From: Setaria digitata
Lineage: Eukaryota; Nematoda; Chromadorea; Rhabditida; Setariidae
Direction: 5' to 3'
Length of the DNA stretch: 64,000 nucleotides
Assembly: GCA_003640385.1 (NCBI GenBank)
Contig: RCAB01000260.1
Coordinates: 25,669-89,668, forward strand
Part shown: piece after piece, positions 38,477-50,004 of the stretch
Numbering within the stretch: position 1 is the first letter of the stretch
Layout of the letters: each line of letters opens with the position of its first letter
Position numbers and translations under genes: made by a program
Notes under the pieces: generated by a model
The model's database searches: none
The model's input: only the letters and a program-made list of their open reading frames with translations
Told to the model about the DNA's origin: nothing

Positions 38477-41271
38477 GTCGTTATTATTATTCTTATTGTT
38501 ATTATTATTTATTATTACTAATTATTATTATCAATTATTATTAATAATTACTATTGTTAAATATTATTTCATGTTTTCTATTTTCGTTTATGATTGCTAC
38601 CACTTATCATTCGATAAAGCCATGTGTTTTTATTCGTTATCTATTAGACTCTTTTAGACCATATGTTTCAGAATCGTGGAGAAACTGTTCGGACTATCAG
38701 ATCGAGTCAACATCATTAGGCACTCGAAATAATTCGAACTCGTTAATCACAAAGTCTTGTCCAGCTACCCCGCGAGGATCGTTTCCTGATCTACTTACTT
38801 CCACAGACAGTGAGCGGAATGAAGCTGATAATGGTGATGCAAATAGAAGGGCGTCCACGTATAATCCTTATTTTTCAATCAGTATTTTGCTCACATCTAA
38901 CGTAGTTTAGTTCAGGTGTAATAGAATTAATGTATTGTCTTTGAAATAAAATTAATTGCTCAGAAGCATTGAAGATTTCAAAAGTCCAAAAGACAAATTT
39001 GAAAATATAAATTTCGTAAGTAATGGTGAATTGGGATTTAGTCACTTCATACATTCAGTGCACGCATTGTTTAGGGAGTGTGTTCAACGATATCCGTCAA
39101 CATCAACTTGTCCCAACATCCAGACTGCCCATCCTTTTAGAAGTAATACCTGTCATACTAGTGTCGCCGAAAATGCCGTATTATTTGGCAATTCGCCTTT
39201 TGATTCTAGAAGTTCGAAACGCGTACCACCTCCAGTTCCTCATCATACTTGTTATTTCCCTCCTCACCATGAAGTCTGTTGGGAAAAATTGAAGAATCAG
39301 AGCACTGAAAATAATATACCTGTGTAAGTCAACCCCAAGGAAGATTGTTTAAAAATTCTCTAAAAAATAATGGAGTTGTTGATGGGATAAGATTATTTTG
39401 GCATTTGCGAGTGGTAGTATAAGTAAGTATCTTTCCTTATAACAGCCTGCAGTAGTCTATGAATTAAATGTCGTTGATATGGGAATCTTTTGTAAGTTCA
39501 TTGCCATATGTCCATTGAGAAGTAATTTAATTCTCAAACTTTGGATTTTCGGGTTCTTTGAAAGCGTGACTTGATTAATCGTTTAATGCACTTTGTTGTT
39601 TCAGATATGAAAATGTTGGCTATAAGTCATGTGTCTCTTACAAAAGTTCCTACAGAGAGATGAATTTCCCTACATTGAATGTAAGTTACACAACATAAAA
39701 TACAGAACTTTCAACGATCTTGTACGTAATCCTCTATTAATTTGCTTTGGTTTTTATCCTTTAGTCTATTGCTGCTTTCCTGTGTTCTCGTCATTTCCTT
39801 TGTTGATGATTAGGTAGTTTCAAAGTTTCCTTGAACCCGTGCAGCATTCAGACACACATATAAATTTTCAACGAAGCCCACCTTCCAACTATTTTCAGGA
39901 CCACACTACTTGTAAAAATCGAGTCCAGCGTGCATTCTCGGATCATGATTTACCAGAACCAGAATCATTTATTACTATCACTAATGACAACTGCGGATCG
40001 CGAATTAACTACACCGTCGTCGGTTCTGGTGGATCTTCAAGAAACATTGTTGATTCCGGAAACGGGTTAAAGCAATCTTCCAGGAAATATCGTTTCGGAC
40101 AGGTTTTCTTAATTGGTTTTCTTCCCAAAAATAATGAAAATATTGATATTTTTTCTGGTCTATCTTTTGCTTTAGTAAAGAGGAGAACGAAATTGCAGGA
40201 AAGTAGTCAAAATCTTTGTACAGTGAGACCCGGAACTGGAAGCAATGATGCTGGTCGACAAACGACAACACATCAGCAGAATGATGAAGCCGTATCATCA
40301 TGTCCTGGACTGAAAGTGGTGAACTCATCAGTGGAGATGTATCAGCAAAGTAGTGGTAGTTGTTGTAGCAGCCCACCTGTTGCTGGTTTATTACTGAGTG
40401 ATGGCAAAACGCCCTTGCGTTATGCAGTTCTTTCCACATCTCGATCATATAATGATGGTTTTGCAACGGCAAGTTTGGACAGACGAGCCGTGAAGGAAAG
40501 GTTTCTCTTTTAATGTTTAAATTAGCATACTCAAGTGAGTATATTGAAAAGCAATTTAACTGGTAGTGGTCCGAATTTTTGTGGCCGTTTCAGTTAGTTC
40601 CACATTAATTGTGTTGACACTTGTACCTTCCATACCTCATTTTGAATTCTGCTTGCAGTCTGTTTTTTTTTTCTGCAGGCAGTCATCTTGTAGTTCAGTA
40701 GGTTATAATCAACTCCGATCAGCACAAATGGCAATCAGCAGTACCGTTCGTGAAGTATGCGTTGGTCAACCAGTGACCAGAGACTCACCGTTGGGTGCCC
40801 CTCGGTTCACTACTTTTCCAGTTGCTAGTCCTACTGATATAGAAAAGAGGTTTTTTTTTTAATGTTTTCAATCAAATATAGCTTCCAAATGTTTCATATC
40901 ACTGTAATAGTTTCCAACACCACTTTCCAATGCCAAAGTTCTTGCTTTAATAAAATATTTTTATTAGTGATTCTTTTTTTAGCAAGCCTCTTTCGTCAGC
41001 CGATATTCACCGCTACCAACAACGTTCGCCATTACAGCAACGCAATAGTCCGGAGCACTCTGTGGCATCAGCACGAACTGTGGCACTTAGCGGATCCTCC
41101 TCAAATTTACGCCCTCCACCACCTGCTTACCCAGTTGCTGTACGAAACGGAGTATTTAATGTTAGGAGTTCACTTTCGAAAGGATCACCCACAGATCTTC
41201 GAATGGATACTTTAAAGAATTATTGCAAGGACAAAGCGGGCGGAAGAAAAAAAAACGCCACAGCTGTCTGA
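30740..41271 (+). CDS. FERM-domain protein of the FRMD4A/B type
   Basis: Exons 30740-30906, 31479-31583, 31736-31820, 31999-32078, 32330-32482, 32566-32710, 32977-33050, 33400-33501, 33672-33822, 36431-36534, 37549-37637, 37688-37824, 37905-38036, 38159-38396, 38672-38858, 38964-39323, 39605-39680, 39845-40500, 40679-40849 and 40983-41271 join in phase to 1166 codons. Residues about 5-350 form a three-lobed FERM domain: IIHLLDG and KQYFGLAYVD in lobe 1, GISNKGIFQYDPADI and NLYYRDRKFSIEVRN in lobe 3, closing with IWSTAIALHQFYLD. Residues about 425-580 are a charged coiled coil matching the conserved FRMD4 C-terminal block (KKRKNELEEKLLAKLDELRE, then RRVGTAFSFSEEVFKRPVD). The rest is Ser/Pro-rich. 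In vertebrates FRMD4 proteins link cytohesin/Arf6 signalling to the Par polarity complex. The ATG follows a TTGTTGCAG acceptor, suiting trans-splicing or an upstream exon. Two internal segments (39016-39078, 40103-40180) may be optional introns. It may correspond to worm frm-2; not certain. Confidence 0.93.
35434..35496 (+). repeat. CA microsatellite in FRMD4-type intron 9
   Basis: Sixty-odd bases of CA with a few TA and CG units, inside the 2.6-kb intron between 33823 and 36430. I see no supported exon in that intron. Confidence 0.9.
38424..38572 (+). repeat. TTA array in FRMD4-type intron 14
   Basis: About 150 bp of TTA/ATT triplets, T-rich on the sense strand, between the exons ending 38396 and starting 38672. 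Confidence 0.9.
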
Positions 41272-41396
41272 ATATTGTGTTTATTAATTGTAGCAATATT
41301 TCATTTGGCATAAAACTGTTTAGGACCAATTAGTATTAACTGACTCTTATTACAGCTATAGTAGATAATAGTCGGGTATGTATTCAAAAGGTGTTA

Positions 41397-41402
41397 AATA
41401 AA
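41397..41402 (+). terminator. Candidate polyadenylation signal of the FRMD4-type gene
   Basis: AATAAA lies about 125 bp downstream of the stop codon at 41271, a usual distance for a short nematode 3' UTR. Confidence 0.5.
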
Positions 41403-44400
41403 AATGGTAAGTAAAATTCCTGGATGAAGTTAAAATTGCTTGACGAGGAAGGAAAAAAAAAATTGCAAAGAGCATACCGTAGCTTGCATCAAAAGCCTTG
41501 TAAAAGAAAATAAGGCATGATGAATGCATGCGGCTGTTGGTGGAATAGAGTCTGGCCACAAATTGGAATGAAAGTCATGCTCTGTGTATACTAGGTTCAC
41601 TTTTACCTTTAGAATTGTATCTTCAAGTATAGATGAAAATTTTTATACATCTGTTATGTGGTACTAGCACATACGCAAACACTACAATCTTCTGTTTAAT
41701 TTTCCTTACACTCCTCAATATCAGATGAGCATTCCGTAAATGTAAGATGTGTCCTTCGAAATTTCTCTCTCCTTTCCTGTTTTATCCTGCATTCTTCGGT
41801 TTGACTTCTTGATAGTGCGTCCCAGTGAAAAATTCATCTACAAAATCATTTAATCTGCACATCGCTCTTTTTTCCATGATGCAGGAGATTTATTTTATCC
41901 TGATGATTTACCCAATAAACACATTTTTTTTTGGTCAATTTTGCCTCCTGCTGATTTATCAAATGTCTTTTTTGTCTTTTTTTTTTTTTTTTTTTTTAAC
42001 AGAATAAGAGTAGTATGATTGAAGGAAGCAATGCAGTTTGATTCCCTCTGGACACTAGGAATGGGCGGAAATTCTTGTTGAATGTTTATTGTTACGCTGT
42101 GAAGCGATGTTTTGTACATTTGGGATTTGTTTACTTCGTTAAGCAGCTGCAGTATTTGTGCATATGTACATATCTTTGTATAGGGGTTGTTTCAAGGAAA
42201 TGTTTTAGTTTAAATGTTCGTGGGTGCAGTTAATTAAAACTCATCAAATATCTCATCATTTCGTCGCATATATTCGGGTTGATTACACATTGGTACAGAT
42301 ACGAGTAGAACCATTTTTACAGAACCACGCATACTTTGTCAAATGTCACTGTCTGTCTCAATATCCTTTCAATGGACCTTTTCATCACATTAGAGATTTT
42401 TGCAAAATGCTGTAAGAACCACAGGAAATTCTTATCCATTATCCATTGTTTGCCTAGTCCTTCATGAAACTGACCCGCTGAATGTAATGCGAGCGCTTTT
42501 AAAGGCTGTTTTATTTCACTAATACAACTGACATCTTTCAACTAGTAACACGTAGAGAACTCAGACTGTTACTCTGGTGTCGACAAGCTTCTTGACTAGT
42601 GTCGTTGGTTGGAAGAAGTATGTTTAAGTCGGTAATCCATTTGGAAGAAACCAAACTGTTTACTGTGTGTTGGTTTCAATCTGCTCCCAGCTAAATACAG
42701 TTGCATCAGAACTTGGCAAACTTGACCACTGAAGTTCTTAAGAAGTTTTTTTTCTAAGTTACTTACAAGTTAATAATACTCTAGACAATATTTACATAGG
42801 CTTTTTTTTTCCAGTGATGAACTTTAGTTCCATTATGCATTTTTCGAAAATCTAAAGCATATTTGGTCATCTCTGTTTGTGTAACTAAAATTCTAACCCT
42901 CCGGAAAGTCGTTACTGAAATCTTCGCCAAATTTGAGATTATTTCAGCTGGCATTATGAAAACTCATGAGTAGTAGTGGAAATTACCTAGCATGAGGACT
43001 TCCTGGAAATAATATGTTGAGCAAATTTCTCGGTATCGTTAAAGTGCCTTTTCTCCTCGTCATTGTTGCATCGTTTTCTTCTTTTGGGTGAAAACCTCGA
43101 ACTGATTTTTGTGCAATCTCGTCATTTCTTGTTACTCAATTTCAAGCATCAGCAAAGGTCAATCTTTCTTCATATGGAATTGTGGTTTACCATTCTACTG
43201 ATAACACTATCTATTATCATGATACAAACTGTTTAAAGAGTGGTTGAGCCTTTGATGCTTTGACAGTCACTGAGGAATATCGCGGAAGGATTTGTTATAT
43301 GAGTTACATAAATTAAAAAGGAAAGGTAACAGAACATGGAGTCAAGATATAATGAGTTCAGTTCTCTCATCCTAACAGTACAGTTTTGCAGTTTTCTTCA
43401 AACCCTCTGTGTATTGTTTCTTCTGTGCATTGTAACATAACGATTCCAAAACCCATAAAAGCAGAGAGAAAGGGAATGGAAGTGGGGGAAAAAAAAACGT
43501 CTACTGGAAGTGATTAGAGTTTTTGGAGCAAAAGAAAATGTCACTGTGAAACAGAGAAGTAGTAGATAATAAAGATGCGTTGAACGTTAATAAATCTTCC
43601 GTCGACCACTTTTTTCAGTGATTGTTATTGCTTTGATTGGATTACCTGGACTTGAATACTGTAGAATGTGGAATGAATGAACAATCATTGTTTGTTCACG
43701 AGAATCACTACACAACTGTCATTGCTCTTTAAATTTCTCTGAATGTTACTCGTATTTATTACACACACAGCTATAATGAAAGGCATTTTCTAGTTACAGG
43801 TTGTGGTAAGAAGAGCATAATTTAATAACGCCAGTGCAGTAGAATCTCATTGTTACTTTGGTTGCACGGTGCGGGAGAAAGGGGAAAGGAAGTTTCTCCT
43901 TTATTTAAGGAATCAAAATCCATAATGCCAGTCCAAACAAGTAAGCGTTATTAGTGCTTCACAACTTGCTATTTCTAATTTCAGTTTGACAAGACTGTAA
44001 GCATTACTTTTGTGTGAAGACGTTATGAATGAAATGCAGACCTAATAGTTATGCATATGTAGGAACTGGAATGAAGTGAAGAAGGAAGACTAATGAATAT
44101 AGTAGCACTAATTATTCGCTGCCGAACATTGCCGATAGCCGAAACTACAGACACAGTGTCACCGGAAATCGATAATAAACAGAATTCCTCCTTCGATTCA
44201 CTTCGAAACAAAACGAGATGACACCGCTACATTCGTTTCCTTTGTTACGTCGCTGAAATCCATGTAAGAATTTTACCACCAATTCTCAACTTTCTTCAAT
44301 AAGTTCCCGTGATCTACCGAAAGACTTCTTGCCTGCAGTTATGAGGCCAAGAAAACGGTTTCAGCTATATATTAAATAAAGAGGAATATCGACAGGGCAT

Positions 44401-44919
44401 TCTTTTGTTTCGATGAATGGTTAAATGATCCCAAGTCGTGAAGCACATTAAACCATGACTGGGATGGTTGCGACTGTTACATATTACATGTCACATGCTT
44501 GCAGGTTAAATCTGAAATGAGGAAGTACTATGAGGAGTTACTGATGAGTGCCTAACCAATCTGTTCGCCAACTATTCATTTTTTCCGTTACAGCCTTACA
44601 TCATCCTTGATGGTTAAACAGTTTCCGTCACGTCAACTGGCACTTAGAGATGATTTCTGCACAATCATCAAATGTGGGCACACTGCCAGTAGTTTGAACC
44701 TTCTGCGAACCTTCCGTTTTTCCAGAATCAGAACTAATTCTGCTCCTCTTCTAAACCTTAATTTCATAATATTGCTCTTTTTTCCTTTCCTCTCTTCCTA
44801 ATTAAAACAATACGGTTCAAGACATTCAACAATTACTAAAGCACACCAAATAGCAGTCGTCAAAAACAGAGCAGAAATACGATAACAAACGATGTCACAC
44901 AGTATTTGGCAGGACTCCG
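41403..44919. other. Intergenic, no gene seen
   Basis: The only open frames are short and lack any family resemblance. A T-rich homopolymer lies at about 41977-41998. No RNA gene was recognised. Confidence 0.6.
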
Positions 44920-45086
44920 ATTTTTGGCGATTCGGTTGTGAACCGGACGTGTAGCATAACGCGGACGTATGAAGATGGATGGAGTGATTTGTGTTGCAGA
45001 CTGTTTGGGGGGATGCTGGTGAAAAAATTGACGTGTTCTGTCGTGCTCCGCGTTACTGTACGTAGTGCGGGGCGTTAGCGAAGTTG
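44920..45086 (+). promoter_or_regulatory. CpG-rich putative promoter of makorin
   Basis: The stretch just upstream of the ATG at 45087 is rich in CG dinucleotides compared with the AT-rich DNA on both sides. That supports a transcription start here and therefore the proposed first exon. Inferred from composition. Confidence 0.4.
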
Positions 45087-48000
45087 ATGAGTGCAGAAGG
45101 ATTCAAGGATGACATTAAGCTGGTCACTAAATCGGCCATTTCATCTGGTAGTCAATACAGGATTCTATTTTCGTAGTTGTGGAATATTGAAAGGATGAGA
45201 GTGACTCTTTTGACTTTGACACTGGTCCTGGCATTCAGAAACGCTTTAGTTTTCCAAAACTTCATAAAGGGCAGATCACGACAAGTCGAACCGACTTCCA
45301 ATTTATTAGCTCTATAGTCAGATGCGTACAATGCGATCCATCAAGTCAGGAAATTACATATAAATATGTATTTTTCTAGGAGAACGAGACAGAATACTCG
45401 GTGTATATGGCTGCTGGTAAGCATTTAATTCATGACATCTTGCGGGTCATTAAATCCGAGACTTTATTTGAAAATCACGCTTTTTTGCATAAAATTTCCC
45501 AAGTCTGGTGAGAGTTATATTATTCATGTGAGATTTAGGTACAAAAAAGAGTGGGCAGGTGTTGCCATTGCTGGTATTATTATTTATTATTATTATTAAT
45601 TATTATTATCATTAATTAATTAAATAATATATTGATATCAAATATTATCACTTATTTTTATCCGCTCCATTACTATTGTTGTGCTTTTATTAATTATTAC
45701 TATTATTATTCATTTTTTCTAGTGTTAATTATTATAATAATTGCAGTTGTTATGACTTTTGTTGCCGGTTATTATGCGCCATTACAAATTATTTATATTT
45801 ATTATGATTGTTGTTATTACCATTATTTATTACTAATTACCATTATCTATTATTAATAATTATTACTATTTACTGTTAGCCATTATTACTGTTTACTATT
45901 AATTATTGTTTTCCATTATTAATTATTATTATTTATTGTAATTACTATTATCATTGATTGTTATTTATCATTGATTATTGTTATTTATTATTAATTATTA
46001 TTATTTATTGCTTAATACTTATTATCATTAGCAATTATTTATTTCTTATTACTGTTATTACTACGAATTGTTATTATCACTCAGTTATTATTATTAATTA
46101 TTATTTAATATTCGTCATTATTATTATTATCAATTATTATAATTATAATTATATTTCTTATTAGTTATCGCTGTTATCAGTGTCATNTTGTTATTACTAC
46201 GAATTGTTATTACCACCCAGTTATTATTATTAATTATTATTTAACATTCGTCATTATTATTATTATCAATTATTATTATTATTATAATTATAATTATATT
46301 TCTTATTAGTTATCGCTGTTATCAGTGTCATCAGCTGCTGTTATTATTGATGATTACTGTCGTGGAATTAATATTGCTGTTGCTGTTAATTAGCTGCATT
46401 ATTTTCTTTTAAATAACATTTGCCATCATTGACTATTGCTGTCAGTCTCTGTCATCAATTATCTTTGTTTTTATTTATTACTGATTATTTCTAAGCATTA
46501 TTTATTTTGAGTTCTCACTACATGCCTTTCATTGTTATTATTATTTTGTTATTGTTATTTTATGATTATTAGCCTTTATTCTGGTGTATTTTGCTAATAT
46601 CAGTTATTATTTATTAATCTTTGCATGGCTACAACACACCACTTGCCTTACCCCCAGGTATTTGCAACTGAGTTTAAATCCTCGCCATCAAGGTCCTTGT
46701 GTTGTGCTCAAGGGTCGGTGAGTTGTTCTACTATTAATTTTCAATGAATTTTCGCTTTATTTCAGCACCAACAACCACTCCTACGAGTAAAATTTTATGT
46801 CGATATTTCGCAAATAATATTTGTCGTGATGGTTCTTCATGTCCATTTTCCCACGATCGTAACTCCAAGCCGGATATGACATGCCGTTACTACCTTATTG
46901 GAAAGTGTGCTTTTGGTACCTCCTGCAGGTACAGTATTGCTTTCTTTTTCGGTTTTTATTTAAATTAGTTTTGCATAACTTTTCTATATTTCAACATTTC
47001 CAAATTGTTCTCGATTTCTAACCATTTATGTAAGGCTCTAAGACTTGGTGATGCCACAGAAGTATTGTAATTATGCTTATGTTGGCATCTTTCTATAAAA
47101 GTATGCTCCTAAATGCATTTCAGATCAGCACGGGAGGTCAAAACTAATATTTTAGCATGCTTATATAACAGTTAAAAGCTTTGAATATTTTTCAGGTATG
47201 ATCATAAGCGACCACCGCTAGATGCGCTTAAAACAGCAAAAACCTTTTCTCGTGTTGTCGAAAGTTCTCCTGCGAACAAGGGTGATTTTCATCCCACACC
47301 ATTCTTGAAGTTCAAAACACTACTTAACAAAAATGTTTTTAGGGATTTTTTTTAATAAGAACTATTTACATAGGAATTAGAAATATAGGCAGTGTTAAGA
47401 ACGTATGGTATACGAAACTAAATTTTGTTTTGTATTAGGATAACTAAGTGCTTCCCGAAAGATCTTGGTGAGAATGCAGTTCATGAGCCTAGTAAATAAT
47501 TTAGGCTGTAGAGAACAACCTGATCATCCAATATTTCAGTGGTTGAGAACGGTTGCAGCAGTAATGAAATAGCAACAACGGCAACAATTGTGAGTCGAAG
47601 CAGTCATGTATTTTCTGCTGATGCAGCTGAATTTGTTCCTTCTTGGAAACTTTCGGCTCTAAATGAAGTTAATACTACTGCCTCGGGGTAAGTGAACTAC
47701 AAATCTCTTTCAGAGAGTGTTCCTCCAGAGACATGATTAAATACTAATATGGTGGTTGCAGGTCACTTGGTTCGCTACCTTTATGTCCATATTTTGAAAC
47801 GGGGAACTGCGATAAAGGTGATAAATGTCAGTTCGTGCATGGTGATGTGTGCGATCTCTGTAATGTACCGTGTTTGCATCCGTCTGATACAGAACAACGT
47901 GCACAGCATCGACGAGAATGCATGGAGGCGCATGAAGCTGCCATGGAAGAAGCATTTGCAGAAGCACGTTCGGCTGGTAAAGTGTGTGGCATATGCATGG

Positions 48001-48891
48001 AAAACATTAGGTAAGTCACCGTATCTTATTAGATAGTACTTTAATTCGAAATTGATAATGAAGTGGATTTTTTCGCAGAAAGAAAAATTGAAATCGATCC
48101 CTATTAGATGCCTCTATAAACATGAAAATACATGCTTTTTCAGGGAAATAAACAGTCGTTTTGGAATCCTTGAGGGCTGCAGACACTGTTTTTGCTTAGA
48201 CTGTATTCGGCAGTGGCGTCGAAATCAAAATGATCATTTTGAGAAGAAAACAGTTCGGAGTTGTCCTGAATGTCGCACCCATTCGGATTTCGTCATTCCG
48301 GGTGGTGTACCCAACTCTGTCTTTGTTGTGTTAGAATATATGACAGGACATTTTGCTAACAATCTTTAATTTTATTAAAAAAAAAAAAAAGGCAACTTAA
48401 GCACTATTTTTCTGAAAAACATTTTAAACTAAGATTCGCTTACAAAATTTCTTTGAAAAAAAAAAAAAAAAGGATCGATATGTGTATATGTTGCAGCCAC
48501 ATACTGGGTTGAGGATCAAGCAGATAAGAATGACCTGATTGCTAAATTTCGTGAGAATACAAAGCAAAAGCAGTGCAAATACGTGAAAGGAGGGTATATC
48601 GATGACTGTCCATTCGGCAATAAATGTTTCTACAAACATGAATTGCCAGATGGTACAGTTGTGGAAGGCGATAGCCCACGGACTCTTCAGAGGTTTTTTC
48701 TTTACACAGTTACTTCTACTTCCAGCATACTGTCTGCTTCTAACTGGTGTGCAAGGGAAAGATGATGATAGTTTTGCAGACGAAGACGTCCGTTATATTC
48801 CGAGATCTGGTCACTTTCCGATTCTGACTCAGAAGATGATTTTTCAAGAATTGCGCAGCACATTATCAGCCGAGCATTCAGTCTCGTTTAA
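45087..48891 (+). CDS. lep-2: Makorin CCCH/RING E3 ubiquitin ligase (LEP-2 ortholog)
   Basis: Exons 45087-45147, 46766-46928, 47196-47281, 47540-47687, 47762-48010, 48144-48301, 48497-48692 and 48780-48891 join in phase to 390 codons. Residues 32-50 and 60-78 are paired CCCH fingers (C-x7-C-x5-C-x3-H). A PAM2-like motif lies near 128-138 (FSADAAEFVPS). A third CCCH finger is at 161-179, followed by the makorin Cys/His linker (VCDLCNVPCLHPSD). The RING spans 228 to about 282 (CGIC...CRHCFCLDC...CPEC). A fourth CCCH finger is at 315-336, with an acidic tail (SDSDSEDD). Makorins attach ubiquitin and bind RNA and poly(A)-binding protein; in C. elegans LEP-2 promotes LIN-28 loss during the juvenile-to-adult transition. 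The first exon is the least certain part: it was chosen for phase, a GTAGTC donor and an upstream CpG-rich region. The last acceptor (TTTTGCAG at 48779) was chosen because it alone gives the acidic makorin tail. Confidence 0.92.
45577..46640 (+). repeat. Degenerate TTA/TAT array in makorin intron 1
   Basis: About 1 kb of TTA, ATT and TAT triplets with scattered C and G, T-rich on the sense strand. Apparent open frames inside are Tyr/Ile-rich low complexity. An N at 46187 lies within it. Confidence 0.88.
46053..46331 (+). repeat. Duplication of about 135-143 bp flanking an N (assembly scar)
   Basis: Positions 46053-46186 recur at 46189-46331 with a few substitutions and one extra block of ATT triplets. 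The first copy ends exactly at the N at 46187. As at 26 kb, this looks like two overlapping contig ends placed in series, possibly two haplotypes. Confidence 0.8.
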
Positions 48892-50004
48892 AATCTTTCT
48901 AAGATGTTTCCGCCACTAATGTTTTGTTCACGATTTGACAGTACTGAACATTATTTTCCAAGACTTGCAGTAATTACCCGGATATGTACGAAATCAAAAA
49001 AAAGTATTGTTCATTATTGTGAAATTGCTGTCAATCTGTTTCTCCCTGGAAATTGTTTTTTTTCGTTCGATAATTTACCTAAGTGGTAGTATGCATATTT
49101 TTTCATTCAGTTTTGTCTGGTGTTTCCCATCGCCAATTTTTCATCAGGAATAAAAAGAATAACAATGGTGTCGTGATGTATTGTTAGTTGTAGGAGCTTT
49201 AAATTAAATATGTTTTGTACTTACATTGTTAGGATGTCCTTAATACCGGTAATTTATCATCCGGCTCGTTAAGCTATTCATCTGATTACTTGTTTTGAAC
49301 TAATATCCCAGTGTTTATTTCTATTTCTAATAAAGTGCTGTTCCGGTTGAACTTGGTGCTTATCTCTCAATCAGAATAATTCTGTCTTTCATATTCTTCA
49401 TGATTTTCGGTAGTATCTTCATCAAAACTTCACCTGGATGCCTAATTTAAATACGAAGGTGAAAATGAATAATACTGAGTTTGGAAAGGGATCTCGAGAC
49501 TTGAAGCGGGTAGTTGCATTGGGTTTAAGCAGACTTATTGTGGAAACAGTGGGATGCGTAACCACGAAGTGGAATGTACGACTGACCATTGTCAACTGTA
49601 TGACTTTAAAATGCTGAAGAATGTTTTGGCACACTTTTTCACGCTGCGTTAATCCGTGTGTAGCTTATTTGCTGTGGAGATACTTGTCCTACACGATGAA
49701 ATATCTGCCTGTTCTAATTGACCAGAATTAACTAAGAAGAGTTCACATGCGGCATTTCGTTCTACTTTTCTCTCCTGTCTTTTTTTTCTGTTAAAGATAT
49801 AAAATTTCTATCAGGATATTGATCTCGTTCTTCATACTATTCCCTTTCCAAACAATGTTCATATTTTCATGGAAAATAACTCTTATCATCAATTTATAGA
49901 GTGGGTTTCTTTTCAATTTTAGTTTCCATAATGGATTCAGTATCGCAAACGTAGAACACAACTGAAGTACCATGCAGAACTTCCATTTGAATAATTTATT
50001 TCAG
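48892..50004. other. 3' flank of makorin and upstream flank of the next gene
   Basis: Possible polyadenylation signals (AATAAA) for makorin lie at 49149-49154 and 49329-49334. No upstream exon of the next gene could be joined with confidence. Confidence 0.5.

Noticed and set aside
40005..40472. Minus-strand open frame of 155 codons
   Set aside because: It is antisense to an FRMD4-type exon whose plus-strand frame fits the neighbouring exons in phase.
45632..46164. Open frames in makorin intron 1
   Set aside because: Low-complexity translation of the TTA/TAT array; no start context or family features.
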